From: Bugula neritina
Taxonomy: Eukaryota > Bryozoa > Gymnolaemata > Cheilostomatida > Bugulidae
Assembly: GCA_964035545.1 (NCBI GenBank)
Contig: OZ037768.1
Coordinates: 10,868,741 to 10,932,740 of the forward strand
Reading direction: 5' to 3'
DNA length: 64,000 bases
This document shows, piece by piece, positions 32,222 through 44,413 of this stretch. How positions within the stretch are numbered: the stretch's first letter is position 1; every line of letters starts with the position of its first letter. The translations under genes and the position numbers were made by a program. The notes beneath the pieces are model-generated. The model had not been told where the DNA came from, made no database searches, and was given only the letters and a program-made list of their open reading frames with translations.

Positions 32222-33399
32222 AATTAAAACATAGCCATAAAAAGTTGGCAAAGGCTTTTTTCAAAATAAATCATTAAGAAACTTAGTTATTTAATTTATT
32301 TCACTGTTAAACTATATGCTATTATTCATACACTCATTTTCAACAAGAAAACCAAATTGATAAAAATATTTGAAAAATTGTATAAATGTTTATGTAACTT
32401 GCTAATATCAACTCTAAAGAGCAACATATTTAGAAGAAAAAAACTGCTAAGATAAAGACGAGCTATGAACTGCATTTAAAACTGGCATATCAAACACTTT
32501 TACACATTACACCACAAAACATTTTACAGAGTTAATATATAACAAACTATAAAATTGTTACTGTGTGCTAAAAAATAAAATTGTTTAAACAACTGAGAGC
32601 CATATATGTGCATTCGCAAAAGTCTATCTGTTTATGATAGTCAATTCAACTTCAAAATATAAACCTATCTTAATACTGCATGATGTTGATCGAGATTAGA
32701 GTAAGTTCAACATGAAAAATTTATTTACTCATCCCACAAAATGTTAAACCAACATTTAATTTGTTTTAAGTAATGACTAAATAATTGTGAAAAGCAAGAC
32801 TTGAAGCAACATATTTTTCTAGTAATCAATAAGATAAGGGTTACTAGCACTGTCATACATAGTTCAGTGTGAGTTTTACACTTGAAGTTATAACAAATGT
32901 TTATGTGAAAATAAAACTAAAAATGAAGCTTATCAAAAATACTAAAGTAAACTGGTTCATTAAAAAGTAAACAACAATGATTATGAGCATGGCTACACGT
33001 CTATAATACTAAGTTACTATAATCATCAATTATAATTTATTAGCAGTAATACAACCACATCCATGTTATCAATACATTTTTTAGTATAAGTATAACAAAA
33101 GTTTTATATTATATTAACTATTTGTCAGTATGAGTATGACCTCTAAACTGCTCATCAACCTTTAAGTTTAACTCTCATGAAGATTATGACTTGTCATTAT
33201 CAATATCACCCACTGAATCTTACCATTGTTTTATGGCAATAAAACTCTGAGCCACATTTACATTAAGAGCACTTTAGCTTCTCTTGATAATAATTATAAT
33301 GCTAAAAATGTTGCATTTATATAGTTGTAGCAATAGTTATTGCTATACTTGCCATAATTAGCATACTGATTGTGACTACAAGACCAAGGTAGCAAAGTA

Positions 33400-34330
33400 T
33401 GCTTATACATTAGTTATACAGTTAAACTTAACATTATACTACTACAGTACTACAATCACTATAACTCTTACTATTGGTAATAATATAAGTATTTCTATTA
33501 CAATAACTAGAAATAGAAGTATTAGTATTCAATATTTCCTAATACTAATACTAATAGTAATTCTATAATTTCTATTTGACTCAAAGTTAGACTGTTAGAG
33601 AAGTATCTGAGTTACTGCTAGTAGTAACTTAGACTCGGTATAACTAATAATATTACTATTACTATTGGTATTTTTATAGTAAACTTGGTACAGCTACAAC
33701 ATTAAATAGTAAAATTATTACTATTAGTAGGCTATAACTATAAATTAAAATATGACACTGGTTCTCAGTATTCTTGCTAATTTTACTTCTAGTAGTTATA
33801 CTTACTACTAGTACTGTACTAGTACTAATACTTATACTAATAGTATTACTGTAATAGTAATAGTAATGGTGACACTCTAAGTCTAATAGTAATACCAATT
33901 GATTATCATTATAACCAATACCTATACCCATAGTTATACTACACGTTAAGTTTAACTAGTCCGTTAGATTTAAAATTAGACTCATAGTCATGGTCATTAT
34001 GATTATCATTCCGATAATTTCTATTAGTATTACTATTATTATTAGTATTACTGTTATGAATATTATAACTGTTGGCGTTGCTGCAGGTATAACTATTACT
34101 ATTACTATTAGTATTAGCATTAGTATTAGTATTACTATAAAAATAAAATAGGCATAAGTTATTAAGTATAAATTACTATTAGTATTACTATCAGTATTAC
34201 TATTATTATTATGATTATAATTTTAACTTCAAGTTTATACTAATACTTACCGTTAAGCTAAAATTTAAATTCAAAGAAGTTAAACTTAATCATAATGATA
34301 ATCATAATGATAATGTTATCCACTAACTTC
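33400..34330. repeat. Degenerate TAATAC/TAATAG-rich tract
   Basis: Scattered runs of ATTACTATTAGT-type hexamers separated by unique AT-rich sequence, of the same composition as the tract near 21.2-21.9 kb. The Tyr/Ser/Ile-rich frame at 33674-33931 arises from it. Confidence 0.7.
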
Positions 34331-35672
34331 ACTACTTCTACCTGTACTTGTTATACTTTAACTTATTCACTTATTCAGTTATTGTAATTATTCGATATTG
34401 CATAATTAAAAACTATAACGGCTCACCGTCTTGATGAACCATTGACAAAGCTACAGTGAAATGAAAGTAGTGTAAAACTAAACGTTCGCTTTGAAAAGTT
34501 CAATTAGTCCCAATAAATTACAAAAGTATAATGAAGCCACTTACAGAGAGCAGTGAGAGCTTCCAGTTTCAAAAAAGACGCCCACAACCTTAGTATTTTT
34601 TCAAGTTATGACTGTTTATTAAAACGGGTTGGAATGACGCCCCTAAAATGTTTAATGTTTTGAATCCTTAGCCTCGCAGGTTTGTGTAAAGTTTATGCTG
34701 GAAAGACAATTCCAGTCATCAAGAAACTTTCAGCTTCAAATTTTCAGCTAGCTTAAAAAAGTAGCAATTGCAACAAAAAATTTTTATAAGCTCAACTTCT
34801 GTTTAGTGACACCTACTGTACATGTCTCTCACTGTTAAACTTTACGTCAATAGAGCAAAATGCCATTAATGCTACTAAGATTATATCTAAAACACTAAGC
34901 AATTGCAGACGGGTTTATTAAGTTCAGTAAAGCTGTAGTTACTCTAGGCATTATAATTATGCAGAGCAAATAATTATTGTTGGTGATGTTTCAGCTATGC
35001 GAGTTAGGATTAATTTTTATACTAAAATTGAATACAGCTATAGATTAAATATCAGAAAGTTCTCAATTAATAAATCCTCTTAGTCATAAGTTTGTAAGGC
35101 TGAGCTGCATAAATCTTGGTAACTTTTTAAATAGAAGAGCTGAATGCTTGAGTATGCTAAAGTAATAGTGTGAAAGTTCAACACCTCTAAACTTATATAA
35201 CCTAAATTTTACAACTCACTGCATCATAAAAAGCGGTCATCAATTGTTTCAATCTCTTTAGCACTTTTGCAATTTTCAGCTGCATCTGATATTGCATGTT
35301 TTAGTATTGTAGTCATCAAAATTTCATTTGCATCATTTGGTTTAGTATATCTCAATATTCATAGCTCCCATGAGTAAATATTTACGAAAAGTGCTATTTC
35401 CTCACATTGCGTGTGTGTATAAATTAAGAATGTACGATGAAATTTTAATACATTAACATGTTATTACTATTATTTAATTAAAATTTATCATATACGTTCT
35501 AGATTTTATACACTCTGCTCTGCATTGTTTTTTAAAATCTTTACATTGATAGATGCAATGCAAAAAAATTGATAGCATGCTTTAATGGCAAATTACTACT
35601 TATTTATAAACAACCAATGTTAAGATGAGCATGTACATATTTTATTTGACATAGCATCTTTTTACAACCATG

Positions 35673-36186
35673 TCATTCATCTAAAATTCTCTCTTTAATA
35701 AATTCTATCAAATCATTTAATGCAATTTGTGCCCCATGCAGTCTTAATGGGCCTTGCGAAAAATGAAAAAATGCGTGAAACCCTTCACGGTAGTTCTTTA
35801 AACTAACTTGAACGTTACTCGTATTTGAAAGTCTAGCAGCATAAAACAGCCCATCGTCTCTCAAAACATCATGGTGAGCTGTAACTATATAAGTACTAGG
35901 CATGCCTTCAAATGATTCGGACATCAGAGGCATAAACGATGGATTAAATATTGTTTTTTCAATATCTTCAACTGCTGCCGTGTCAGCAGCTGTGTTGTAA
36001 GATTGGAGTGAAGGCAGCTTAGTAATATCCTTTGGTATAAGATTTGAATGAACATAACTGCTGTATTTCGACTTTCTGCTTGCTTCAGATACGTGTCTGT
36101 TGTCCAGTAGTAACGTCTTGCTAGTTGGAGTTATGTTCCCATAGTTAGAAACGCAATCCACTACATCACTTGCACTTATAATGTAC
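35673..36186 (-). CDS. NCEH1: Hydrolase exon 6: catalytic Asp and His, stop codon
   Basis: 171 codons including the stop TGA at 35673-35675. D360 lies in [18 protein letters not shown] and H391 in [14 protein letters not shown]. The final residues are IKERILDE, with no retrieval signal of KDEL type. Confidence 0.93.
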
Positions 36187-39100
36187 CTGTAAACCAAAGT
36201 ATACAATACTGTTTATATTCTATAATCTATATGCTATATGCTGTATGTAGCAGGGTTGGGGTCAATTACATGTAAATGTAATTAATTACAATTACAATTA
36301 CATGAAGATTTGTTAATTACAATTACAATTATAATTACAGTTAAAAGGTAATGTAATAATTACAATTACAATTACATGGTAATGTAATTAATTACAATTA
36401 CAATTACTTTTGTTTTCACAAGGGATAACTAGAAGTTATACAATGTCACTTCTAGGGTCCAACTACCAGAGGCAATGTTGACAGTGGTGAACCTCCTTTG
36501 TTCCCAATAGTGACACTATAGGATCAATCCATGCCAAATCAACAAATTTTAAGGGGTCCCACACCTTTGCTTCTCAGATTTTGCTTATATTTACACATGT
36601 CCGGTGTACTATTCGTGAATATTTCTGACATGACACAAAAACTTTTTGAGAAATGACTAGATTTGCGGACAAAGGTTAGGAAAACTTTTGAGGAAAATTT
36701 GTGATGTCTACTTTCAGACCAACTTATAAATGTCTTATCTCAACCATTTTTTTAGACTGAGCTTTAAAAATTGATGTGGGAGATATTTAAAAATTTTTCA
36801 AAATTTACAAAAATTTGCCCATATTCAATGAGTTAGCATATATGCACACAAACTGTTCTGTAGTATGTGTTGCTACTAGTGCAAGCTGATAAGTATTATC
36901 AAATCGCACAACAAATTTTAAGACTTAGTCTAGAAAAATGGTTGAGATATAGACATTTATAAATTGCTCTGAAAATAGAAATTACCAATTTTCCTTAAAG
37001 TTTTTCCTAACCTTTGTCCGCAAATGCAGGCATTTCTCAAAAAGTTTTCTGTCAGGCCAAAAATATTTAAGAAAAGTGCTCAGGACATATGTAGGCCTAT
37101 TTGGTGTAAATATGAACAAACTCTGAGACACAACAGCACCGGCTATGTGGTGAGTTAGCATGGAATGACCCTATACTATATTGACTTAATCTGAACTTGT
37201 TATTTAACAGTAGATATGGTAGAAAAAGAATGATTTTTTCAAGATTTAAAAGTTTGAAGTAATTGACATGTAATTATAAAGTAATTGTAAAATTCAATTT
37301 CATTAGCAATGTAATTAATTACAATTACAATTACAATTACATTTTTATACATCAATTACAAATTACATTCAATTACTTGAAAAAATGTAATCAATTACAA
37401 CCAATTACAATCACAAATTACAATTACCCCAACCCTGGTATGTAGGTTACATTATATAAACACTTGCAGTCTTTTGTGTGTTATATTTGTAGAGATATTA
37501 CATCTTTTAAGGTCAAGGTCAACCAGGACTATATTGTGGGGAAAAATAACTATAGTAGTGAACATTCATTTTTGTACTGATATACTACATATTATAATAT
37601 TATATACCTTTAGACAGCATATTAGACAACATTCCATCATCATGATCAAGTACATGGGTTGTAAAATTGCCGATTTGTTTTCAAGTCACAAATGTAGTTC
37701 AAGAATGCTTCAATTGGGTTATAGGCCTACAAAACTACGTTGAATAACTTACTTTAATTTGCCAGCATTCTCTCTATAAGATGGAGTTTGAAAATCCATT
37801 GCTTGCAAGAGAGGGTATATTAACACCTGCTGCCAGATTTTCTTTTTCAACTGCAAAGATACTGCAGCAGCGAGGTTGCCTGAATAAAAGTAAACAATGC
37901 ATTAAGTCAGCGGTCTAATAGTAATGGCATTATTTTGACTTTTTCTTTATCTCTTGAAGTGATGCTTGATATTGGTTTAAAAAATAAAGTGGAAATCGTG
38001 TCATTAAATGTTAAAAGAGACGTAAGGAGCTGAAACACCAACTTAAATGCTATTCTTCAGTTTACCAATGTTCTAATATATATATAAAAACATACATGTT
38101 GCCTTTTGCCTGTATAAGCAAGTCATACACTGTATTCCCATACTTTGCATTACGTGAATAGGTTTTTCATTTAATGTTTGGGAACCGATCAATTAAATGA
38201 AATCACAACCATAAGTTAATGCAAACTGCAAGCAAATCCATCCATACAAGTATCCGAATGGATTCATTGGATGTATGGGAGCGCAGTCGTATTGAGGGGT
38301 CTAAGAAACAGCCTCATGCACACTTCTCTCAGTACTTATTCTTTAACAAGTTTATTTAAAATAAATTAAACACTTGCAGCACAGCAAGCTGAGGTTTGAC
38401 TCAATTAATTTTTAATAGCATTTTGTTTATAAAGTTTGGGTTTGAGACCCCCATCTTCCTTGTAAGCTACAAACATCTACTTGAAACAAGGTGCACAAAA
38501 AGTTTGCAGGTTTAGGCCTGACTTTTAAAGATTTTCCTAGATGGTAAGAAAAGGAATTATCCAGAGCATTCCTTGCTGGCAGTATTATATTTTACAAAAT
38601 CTAACTCACCGCCAGCACTGTCTCCTGCTATTATAATTCTGTTTTCATCCACATTAAGCTCCTTATGATGCTGAATGATATAATTGGTGACGGCTAGACA
38701 ATCTTCTAGACCAGCTGGGTGGGGGTGTTCCGGAGCCAGCCTGTATTCCACAGAAACTGTTGGTATTCCAAGTGTCCGAGTGATTGCAGTCAGAGTTGGG
38801 CTTGGATATGCTGCAACACAAGTCATAAGATACAATTAATTTGTGCTAAACTAGCCTTGATCTGCTTGGGTTAATCATTATATGCAATTAAATAGAGAGG
38901 AAAAATGACATGTTTACAAACTAATGACTTCATAAATATAGCAAGATTATTTTGTACTTTAAGTTTATTTTTCTGGTTATTAAGCTCCTACCAGTACTAC
39001 TATAATTGTTACTTAATGATTTTATGACCATATGTTTTTGTTTTGTAAAATATGAATATTTGTATTAGCTACAATATAAAGTACTACAATGAAGATTGGC

Positions 39101-41400
39101 ATTACACATTTTCAAATATAAGATATTGATAAATTAATAATCAATTGACTGTCTTACATGCAGTTAGCCACTCCCAACCACCTCCATGAAAGTAAATTAA
39201 TACTGGCTGGGGTACTTTTTTATTCTGACTTTCTTTTCTGTCTTTAATTTTACTTCTATGTACTATGACAGGAACACCTGCCATATTCCTGGTGTAAGTC
39301 TAAAAAATGTAATGAAATCAGCCTTTAATTGACTAGCTTTTAATCAACAAAAATTCTAAATCAAGTTACTACATTGTTGAAAGATTTTCAACAGCACATT
39401 ATACATTAGCTATTATATGGTCCCGGTATGTTCTGGGACATACATGTAATTACAGTTTGACTCGAGGTGAAAAATATTATTCAATGACACCATTAGTTGT
39501 CTATTTTTTATTACTAAATAAATTTTAAGTCTAAGCCAAATCTAAACAGATACTAAGGGGATGGACTGCTGTGAAATACTTAGCATAAGGAAATCAAAAA
39601 AGTTAGCATGGGTATATAACTTCAAAGAGCATAGACTATACTAGGCTATGCTAACTACTCTTAAGCTGAAATGTTGTGCACTTATTACTTAAAAATGCAA
39701 AACTAGGAAGTAAGTGTTTGTACTGATATAATATATGATACATTAAACTCAAGTGAGCTCTTGACTAGGTCTAGTGAATACGAATCTTTCTATAAGCAGC
39801 TTCGAGTTGGGGGTGACTAAGTGCAGTAGTTTGAGATTATCGGGTTTAGAGTTGGGGGTTTAAGTTGGTATTTTGAACCTCCAACTCTAAACTGGAAATT
39901 CCAAACTACTGCCCTCAGTCACCCCCAGCTCAGGGCTGCTTATAGATGATTTTGATGAAACATGCACAACATCCAGACTTCTAAAGCTTTCCTTATTAAT
40001 TGTTCTCTAAGTATCTTTAAGCTGGAGATGAAGAGTTACTTTAGTTTGGGTTCTCAAGTTTGGAGTAGGGGGACCTAACTGTAAACTTGAGAACCCAAAC
40101 TAAAAAAGTCTTTCATCCCCAACTCTAAGCTGCTTATAGAACAATTCTTTCCTGATATCTCATATCTCATAGCATAACATGAATTAGAGTCATTGAAGTG
40201 CTCAACTGCACGAAGATAGCAGCAGCCTAGCACATTGTTTTGTTTTAGTGAGTAATCTTTTTAGACAGAGTGCAGTTTAGCCTGTTATTCCGGTGTGAAT
40301 ACATGCTCAAAGGTCAACTTATTGCATCCAATACAATAAATTATCAACGATCATCCCTAAAGAGCTGAAATAAAACTTAAAATAACAAAAAAATATTTTA
40401 TTTTAGCCATTATGCCAAAAAGTATACAAGTAAAAGTTAATCTATTTGTTATATTGTTGAGGAAAATCTTATAAGTTTTCCAAAAATTTAGTCTACCTTG
40501 TTCGCAATGTATTTCACTGTTTTTATGCTATCTATATTTAATTGATTGTAGAGTTACACCATGCTTACAATAACAATTTACTTACTTCTATTTCATTATC
40601 CTTTCCACTTTCACCGTTCCCAGTAAAAGGCCAGATGCCATAATGCATGGTGTCAAATGCGAAGGAGAGAACTGGTCTGCCTATGTGAATGTCAAAGTTA
40701 AGATATGCCAACAGATTTCTCTGCAAAAAAAGGAATTTTTTATAATGATGGTGTAATAAAAGATGCAAACGTTTTATAACATTATTTATGCCATCGTCTA
40801 TTGTCACAATATTTTAAATTATTATAGATATGATGTTACTTGTATAGCTTAATATTGCATCACGGACAAATCTTTTGTTGAATGATAGACTACTGTGTAC
40901 TTATAGTATGGAACAGTGGATTTTTATTAAGCTATTTTTCAACAAAAGATTTGTTTGTGGTACAATCTTATGCTATGCAAGTAATATCATGTTATCAAAT
41001 GTACACAAATAGTTCTGAAAACATATCTATATACGAGTATATACTAAATACTGAGCTCTGCTTTATTGTACACCAGACATGAGAGTATAACATGAAGAAA
41101 TAGTAAAAGTTTGCTGAACGATAATTTTTGTTATGAAACTTTTTTTTAAATTATAATATTATAAAAAGTCTATAAATTTTCTTATTATATTTAACAAACA
41201 GCTGCATGGAAGTCTAATAACTTCTATGAAACTTAGAGGCTCACCAGTTTATGAAGAATGCGACATACAAATTCAATAGTTTTGACTTTAGAGACATCCT
41301 GCACGGGTATGTCATCAGGTACTTTAGTCTTGTCCCATACTTTGTAGGCAAAACTTGCTAGCACCAATATAGACAGTGTGGATATGAGTTTTAATGCCAT
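35673..41400 (-). CDS. NCEH1: AADAC/NCEH1-type membrane alpha/beta hydrolase, 6 exons
   Basis: Serine hydrolase of the hormone-sensitive lipase family, predicted to be an ER-lumenal type II membrane esterase acting on acyl esters or ether lipids. Exons: 41245-41400, 40586-40720, 39158-39299, 38610-38810, 37753-37879, 35673-36186, all in frame, 424 residues (human AADAC and NCEH1 are about 400). Residues 1-22 form a single membrane anchor ([18 protein letters not shown]). HGGGW (135-139) forms the oxyanion hole. S209 in GDSAGGN is the nucleophile, with D360 (HHDVLRDDG) and H391 (EGFHAFFHF) completing the triad. Stretches such as [17 protein letters not shown] and [15 protein letters not shown] are closer to NCEH1 than to AADAC as I recall them, but the two cannot be split safely. 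An acceptor (ttttctag) abuts the ATG, so a 5' non-coding exon is expected. Confidence 0.93.
36251..37437 (+). mobile_element. hAT-like non-autonomous DNA transposon, 1187 bp, with 8-bp target duplication
   Basis: Ends CAGGGTTGGGGTCAATTACA and its inverse (ATTACCCCAACCCTG). Both flanks carry the identical octamer GTATGTAG (36243-36250 and 37438-37445). Octamer duplication with CAGGG-type ends is typical of hAT elements. Subterminal regions are packed with AATTAC/GTAATT units. No transposase frame is present, so it is a non-autonomous copy. It occupies most of the last hydrolase intron, ending about 300 bp upstream of exon 5 on the map. Confidence 0.9.
36515..37178. repeat. Long imperfect foldback nested inside the hAT-like element
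   Basis: Left arm from about ACTATAGGATCAATCCATGC pairs with the right arm ending GCATGGAATGACCCTATA. Inner blocks such as TTTGCGGACAAAGGTTAGGA and TCTCAACCATTTTT recur inverted at about 36920-37030. Arms are roughly 300 bp with mismatches. It may be a second element inserted in the first, or the internal palindrome of the first. Confidence 0.75.
38143..38260 (+). mobile_element. Short element, family B copy 3 (degenerate)
   Basis: Begins CTTTGCATTACGTGAATAGG and continues TTTTTCATTTAATGTTTGGG and AATCACAACCATAAG, colinear with the other copies. The right end is poorly preserved. It lies in the hydrolase intron between exons 4 and 5. Confidence 0.58.
38610..38810 (-). CDS. NCEH1: Hydrolase exon 4: nucleophile elbow
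   Basis: Encodes [34 protein letters not shown] and [20 protein letters not shown] carries the catalytic Ser209, and [11 protein letters not shown] is a standard block of this lipase family. Confidence 0.94.
39788..40150. mobile_element. Compound double-hairpin element
   Basis: Two adjacent hairpins. The first (39788-39955) has arms around CTATAAGCAGCTTCGAGTTG and its inverse. The second (40018-40110) has arms around AGTTTGGGTTCTCAAGTTT and its inverse. The outer ends (CTATAAGCAGCT / AGCTGCTTATAG) also pair across the whole 360 bp. It lies in the hydrolase intron between exons 2 and 3. Looks like a foldback transposable element; no coding capacity. Confidence 0.75.
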
Positions 41401-41533
41401 CTAGAAAATTATTAAATATTTCTAGTAGTTTCCTTAAAGTTTCCTTAAACTAATGGTCAGCTTCTATTCAATCTACAACTTCTAGTTGTAAGGCTAGAAA
41501 AACACAATATGGACTTTCGCATGTGAAACTGTA

Positions 41534-41950
41534 AGCGAAGGACCACACGACAAGGGATTTCCTGTATGCAGGTCCAAATTTTGAAAACCTGTCCTGGGAA
41601 TAACCTGCCACACACAATGCATGGGTTGTGGGTGTGAAAATTTATTAGCTAATGATCTTGGGGTTTAACTTTACTGCTCGCCTACAGACATTTGTTTTTA
41701 AATCTACGTCATCGGCAAAGAGACTTTAGATATTATATGGACTTTTGCATGTGAGCAAAAAAATTGTTGGTTTTATTTTGAAATCTAACTCACTATTTTC
41801 AATAATTAGAAATTGATTGAAAAAACAAAAAGCCGAAACAAGACAATAAGTTGTACATAGTGACAATAAGTACTAAATAGTGATTAGCCAATTAGATAAT
41901 TAGCATAGAAATTATGATTTTGTGAGCTGTGCAGCTATGGATAGTGAAGT
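41534..41950 (+). mobile_element. MITE-like element, family A copy 3 (right end decayed)
   Basis: Left end AGCGAAGGACCACACGAC, then GGTCCAAATTTTGAAAA, GTTTAACTTTACTGCTCGCC, CAGACATTTGTTTTTAAATC and GATTAGCCAATTAG, in the order of copy 2. A matching right end is not visible. It lies about 130 bp upstream of the hydrolase start codon. Confidence 0.65.
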
Positions 41951-41987
41951 TATTAGTTACTTTGTACTGAGCACTGTCTCTGTTTAT

Positions 41988-42035
41988 TGCTGACTCACAA
42001 AGATGACTTAGCACTGAGCAAACCAGTATAAAAGG
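41988..42035 (+). promoter_or_regulatory. MARE/ARE-like pair followed by a TATA box
   Basis: TGCTGACTCA (41988-41997) matches a Maf-recognition / AP-1 element and TGACTTAGCA (42004-42013) matches the TGACnnnGC antioxidant-response core. GTATAAAAGG (42026-42035) is a plus-oriented TATA box 13 bp further on. The cluster is about 600 bp upstream of the minus-strand hydrolase start. The TATA orientation points away from that gene, so it may serve a divergent transcript. Confidence 0.35.
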
Positions 42036-44007
42036 TAGGCCTATACTCTATACTCTATAGTATATAGAATGCAATTATATTCAAATCTCAGTACAAGCTG
42101 TAGTCTATAACTGAAAGTTTAGAAATAGGCTATTATATTTACAGTTACGTTATTACTCCTGACAGCCTTACCTAGTAGCAATATCAATGTGCTCTCTGTG
42201 TCTTGTAGCAGCAAGCCTCCTTCAAGTATTTTAATCCACAGCTCCTCAAATGTTGTCTGCTAGTTGCAGTTGCACTACTCATTTCACTGTCTCCTATCAT
42301 TGCTGCTGCATTTTATTATCAGCTGTGATAACATTATGTTGTTATGCCTAATGTTGGGTGTGCTCTTCTAACTGCCCTCTCTGTTTATGTTGCTATCAAG
42401 TGATCGAAGGCTACATTTTTATCAATTATGTAAGGAGCAAAGCTCATCTCTAGGTCAACATAAATCAACTGTTTATACTTTGATTGAGCCAAGAACAGCA
42501 AATACAAATTAACTCGTGATCTTCAGAAGTTCAAAGATCGTGCACATTTGATCTGGCCTGATAAATGTAGTATTGACTATTACATCACTACTCTCTATTA
42601 ATACTCATCAAATGCATAGCTGAGGGCTCTTGGATATCCATTAATCTAGCTGCAAAGATGGTTTTGTACTTTTTTATGGATGCTTACAAATTCAAGTGCA
42701 TTTTAAATGGTAGTTTATATGGACGTGTCTACAGTTTCATAGAAAGATATAACTTGAACATACAACTCTATCTATTGAACACATTTGTTCTGCTATACTA
42801 ATTTTATAACAATTAGATTTATTAACTGAGGTTTATAGACAAAGTCTTGCATAATCTTCAGAAAAAAGACACAAGTATAAACAAAAAAATTAAAGTAATA
42901 TATAGACTATATTGTAACGCTTTTTAAAAAAAATGTTGATTAAAAAAGTTAAAATAAACTATTTTTAAAATAACTTGTCATCTAACATACTACTGCAAAG
43001 GCTGTTCATTTTCTTCCTGACTTCCTTCCTGATAGAGTGGTTATTTTGTTGAACAATGCCTAATTGATATCTAGATATGATGGGTTTTGTTTATTTCTTC
43101 TACTATTTTATTGAGTAGCTTTACGGAAAAGGCAAATACCTCTTAAAAACAAAATAATTTTTTATGTACGAGGTCTTGTTTTTTATGTTTTTATACACTC
43201 TCAATACTAAAGCTTTTATGCTAGCAGCTTGTAGCTCATGTAAGCTTCTAAACTGCAAAGTTTTATTTTAGCTGTTGAATACAGTTTGATTTATATCTGT
43301 GCATTTAAACATACTATTCATTGGTGTTTTCCGACTCAGTAAATTTCATGTTAGTGTTTCAATCAACCATTGGTTGTTTATATATGGGAGTGATAGTTTC
43401 ATCTATATATTCATATCAATGTTGAATGTTTTCAAAAATATTTTTAGTAATGCTCTTTCAAAAAAAATATTGGCTCTTGCAGACAAACAATTCCAACATA
43501 AATCAGCAAATATGTTTCTTGTTCAACTTTTAGCTATAAAGTTACATATCCAGGTATTTAGTTTGTGTTTTTAGTTGGTTTGTTTTCACTACAACTAATT
43601 TAGTTTTACATACTTCCTTGCAGAAAGATAGAAATTTTGGGGAGACAAATTTATTTCAGTTAGCACCATAACATCGATAAGGTAAAAAATAAAATTAAAT
43701 AACTACAAAATAAACATCTATCACGGTAAGATATTATTTGCAGGTTTTACAATACATAATAGAAAAATACGTGAGCAAAGAAAGGTGTATGAAAAATTGT
43801 ATCAATTATTAAACACTGGACTGACTTGATACAAACCAATGGAAGCAATTTTAAATAAAAATGACATAAACGTAAGAAAATATAACACTCTTGCAGTTCA
43901 AAATAAAAATCTAAAATAAGTAATTACCTCTAACTAGTGTAAAAATATGTTCTTTCTAATGACAAGTGAATAGTAGAGTTACTAATCACCAAAACTAAGG
44001 ATTCTAC

Positions 44008-44413
44008 TCACATGAAGCGTGGTTTCTTCTCCACACCACCTATGATGCTGGGCAATCTGCAAAAGACACGACCCACATTATTTAGCAACAAATATCTGCC
44101 TCAGTATTAGGAGTCATCTGCTCTATAGAATTTAGAATACTTACTTAGAATACTTATTGATTATCTCAGCATTGTCCTTTTTAGCTTGTTCTACATCAGG
44201 TTTCTTTCCTGACAGCAAATCTTCCGCCTGCTGTCTAAGAAAGAAAGCCGTCTGCTTCTTGAGAGAGTAGCCCAGTGGGTTCATGTCCCTCTGCTCACCA
44301 GCCCTCCGGTCTGGACCATACTTGTTGAGAGACATGTCTAGTGGGTTGTCACATATTCCATCGTGCATTGACAGGAACAGTGGTATGTACACTAAATAGT
44401 CTATAAATGATAT
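44008..44413 (-). CDS. Gene 4 last two exons: degenerate EF-hand and C terminus
   Basis: Exons 44145-44413 and 44008-44056. Encode ISFIDYLVYIPLFLSMHDGI, then DMSLNKYGPDRRAGEQ and a final LPSIIGGVEKKPRFM. With the previous exon, EPNEWKEISFID has the shape of an EF-hand loop but lacks the acidic ligands, so it is structural rather than Ca-binding. Confidence 0.82.

Larger units (their letters stand above)
30825..35672. other. Space between the CCDC177-like and hydrolase genes
   Basis: Holds the expected CCDC177-like 5' UTR/promoter, two family A elements (30942-31322 and 31864-32221), AT-rich unique sequence and a TAATAC/TAATAG-rich tract at about 33400-34330. A minus-strand AATAAA (TTTATT at 35641-35646) lies about 30 nt past the hydrolase stop. 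No coding exon is supported. Confidence 0.55.
41401..44007. other. Space between the hydrolase and EF-hand-like genes
   Basis: Contains family A copy 3 (41534-41950), the ARE/TATA cluster at 41988-42035, and AT-rich sequence running up to the 3' end of the next gene. A minus-strand AATAAA (TTTATT at 43650-43655) may end that gene's transcript. A plus-strand open frame at 43299-43574 has AT-driven composition (Ile, Phe, Leu) and is not called. Confidence 0.5.

Noticed and set aside
43299-43574. Plus-strand frame of 91 codons downstream of the TATA-like site
   Set aside because: Composition is that of AT-rich random DNA (Ile, Phe, Leu, Ser), with no motif and no splice or homology support.
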